From Deltaproteobacteria bacterium (GTDB lineage Bacteria > Desulfobacterota > Desulfobulbia > Desulfobulbales > VMSU01), in the NCBI GenBank assembly GCA_021789795.1, contig JAJYJA010000145.1:1-6138 (forward strand): a stretch of 6,138 bases of DNA, in the 5' to 3' direction. Positions 5,176 through 6,138 of the stretch are shown one piece after another (position 1 is the first letter of the stretch; each line of letters opens with the position of its first letter). The notes below the pieces were generated by a model, which saw nothing but the letters and a program-made list of their open reading frames with translations, did not search any database and had not been told where the DNA came from. The translations under genes and the position numbers were made by a program.

Positions 5176-6138
5176 ACCGCCCCTCCCATCTGCCGGACCA
5201 CCAGTTCCCGAGCCCGCTCCATGAAACCGGCCAGGGTCTCGCGCCTCAGGGCGCAGACCGCCACCCCCTGGTAGCGCTCGACCAAACCGGCCACGGTCTC
5301 GGGCCCGGCCAGGTCGATCTTGTTGAAGACCATCAGGGTCGGCAGATGCAGGTCTAGTTCCTCCAGAATCCCGCTCACCACCCGGATCTGCTCCTCGCAG
5401 CGGGGGTTGCCGCTATCGACCACGTGCACCAGGACGTCGGCCTCGCGCAACTCCTCCAGGGTGGCCTTAAAGGCCTTCATCAGCTCGGCGGGCAGGTCGC
5501 GGATGAACCCCACCGTGTCGGTGATGATCACCTCCACCTCCTCTGGGAAGCGCAGGCGGCGGCTGGTAGGATCGAGGGTGGCGAACAGCTTGTCCTCGGC
5601 CAGGATGTCGCTCTTGGTCAGGGCGTTAAGCAGGGTGGACTTGCCGGCGTTGGTGTAACCGACCAGCGAGATCACCGGCACCGCCCGCTTGCGGCGGCGC
5701 TCCCGGCGCTGATGCCGCTCCCTGGCGATCCCGGTCAGCCTGGCCTCCAGCTTGGCCAAGCGCTCCTTGATCCGGCGGCGGTCGATCTCCAGCTTGGTCT
5801 CGCCGGGGCCGCGGGTGCCGATACCGCCGGTGAGCCGGGAGAGCGAGTCGTCGCGGCTCTCCAGCCTGGGCAGCATGTACTTCAACTGGGCCATCTCGAT
5901 CTGCACCTGGCCCTCGCGGGAGCGGGCCCGACGGGCGAAGATGTCGAGAATAAGCTGGGTGCGGTCGATGACCCGCAGCTCGGTGTGCTGGACTATGGAG
6001 TGGGCCTGGCTGGCGTTTAACTCCTGATCGAAGACCAGGAGATTGGCATTTAAAAGCAGGGCCTTGAGCATGATCTCGCCCAGTTTGCCCCGGCCAATGA
6101 TGAAGCGGGGACTCGCCCGGTGGCGGCGCTGGATGACG
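5172..6138 (-). CDS. hflX: Ribosome-associated GTPase HflX, 5' end cut by window
   Basis: HflX is a cytoplasmic GTPase that binds the 50S subunit and splits stalled or idle 70S ribosomes, notably in heat stress. The frame stays open to the right edge: 22 more codons (VIQRRHRASPRFIIGRGKLGEI) precede the Met at 6071, so that Met is internal and 321 residues are visible. Numbering from it: RTQLILDIFARRARSREG (37-54), the diagnostic GTRGPGETKLEIDRRR (85-100), a basic helical linker (101-129), G1 GYTNAGKST (138-146), a G2 candidate Thr165 in FATLDPT, G3 DTVG (185-188) and G4 NKID (250-253). The G5 position reads CALRRETL (273-280) where SALTGEG-like sequence is usual. Only ~25 residues follow, so the extra C-terminal domain of E. 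coli HflX is absent. A 22-bp near-repeat covers the G4-G5 region. The gene is upstream of, and overlaps, the DUF4390 gene. Confidence 0.95.
   Translation of the reverse strand, partial: VIQRRHRASPRFIIGRGKLGEIMLKALLLNANLLVFDQELNASQAHSIVQHTELRVIDRTQLILDIFARRARSREGQVQIEMAQLKYMLPRLESRDDSLSRLTGGIGTRGPGETKLEIDRRRIKERLAKLEARLTGIARERHQRRERRRKRAVPVISLVGYTNAGKSTLLNALTKSDILAEDKLFATLDPTSRRLRFPEEVEVIITDTVGFIRDLPAELMKAFKATLEELREADVLVHVVDSGNPRCEEQIRVVSGILEELDLHLPTLMVFNKIDLAGPETVAGLVERYQGVAVCALRRETLAGFMERARELVVRQMGGAV
5182..5186 (-). promoter_or_regulatory. Ribosome binding site supporting a TTG start
   Basis: On the minus strand GGAGG lies inside the last codons of hflX, 6 nt before the TTG at 5175. This strong match is the main reason for accepting a rare TTG start for the DUF4390 gene. 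Confidence 0.7.
5224..5305 (-). repeat. Pair of 22-bp near-identical direct repeats at the 3' end of hflX
   Basis: Copies at 5224-5245 and 5284-5305 match at 20 of 22 positions and are offset by exactly 60 bp (20 codons), so they are in the same frame. They encode the similar peptides ETVAGLVER (E258 onward) and ETLAGFMER (E278 onward). The 38 bp between the two copies do not resemble the sequence after the second copy, so this is not a simple 60-bp tandem duplication. Confidence 0.7.

Overview
The window is a gene-dense, GC-rich stretch (roughly 60-65% G+C by eye) in which every supported gene lies on the minus strand, so it reads right to left as hflX (5' end outside the window), a small exported DUF4390-family protein, an NtrY-type membrane sensor histidine kinase, an NtrX-type sigma54 response regulator, and hemB (3' end outside the window). 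Overlapping or nearly abutting junctions (a 4-nt TTGA overlap, a 7-nt gap, a GTGA overlap or 11-nt gap, and a 43-nt gap) with no visible terminator suggest one operon.

The protein families and gene order suggest a high-GC Gram-negative proteobacterium in the broad sense. A Desulfobacterota ('deltaproteobacterial') lineage such as Desulfobulbales is my best guess, made from memory of similar neighbourhoods and not tested by any search. The HemB is the zinc/magnesium type with the same metal-site numbering as E. coli.

From right to left: HflX is a ribosome-associated GTPase with the hallmark GxRGPGETKLExDRR segment. The DUF4390 protein has a Sec signal peptide and is probably periplasmic. NtrY has four membrane spans, a periplasmic domain of about 170 residues, HAMP, PAS and a complete HisKA/HATPase core. 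NtrX has a receiver, a sigma54-interacting AAA+ domain and a Fis-type helix-turn-helix. HemB makes porphobilinogen for haem. A reasonable reading, which is inference, is an envelope or redox sensing module (DUF4390 + NtrYX) placed in one transcript with a stress-linked ribosome factor and an early haem biosynthesis step.

I see no mobile element, CRISPR array, tRNA or rRNA. The main unexplained structures are a perfect 16-bp inverted repeat inside the ntrX linker, a 22-bp in-frame near-repeat at the G5 region of hflX, and a marked codon-context pattern in which TTA and CTT leucine codons sit almost only before codons starting with A. No stretch over 300 bases lacks a gene.
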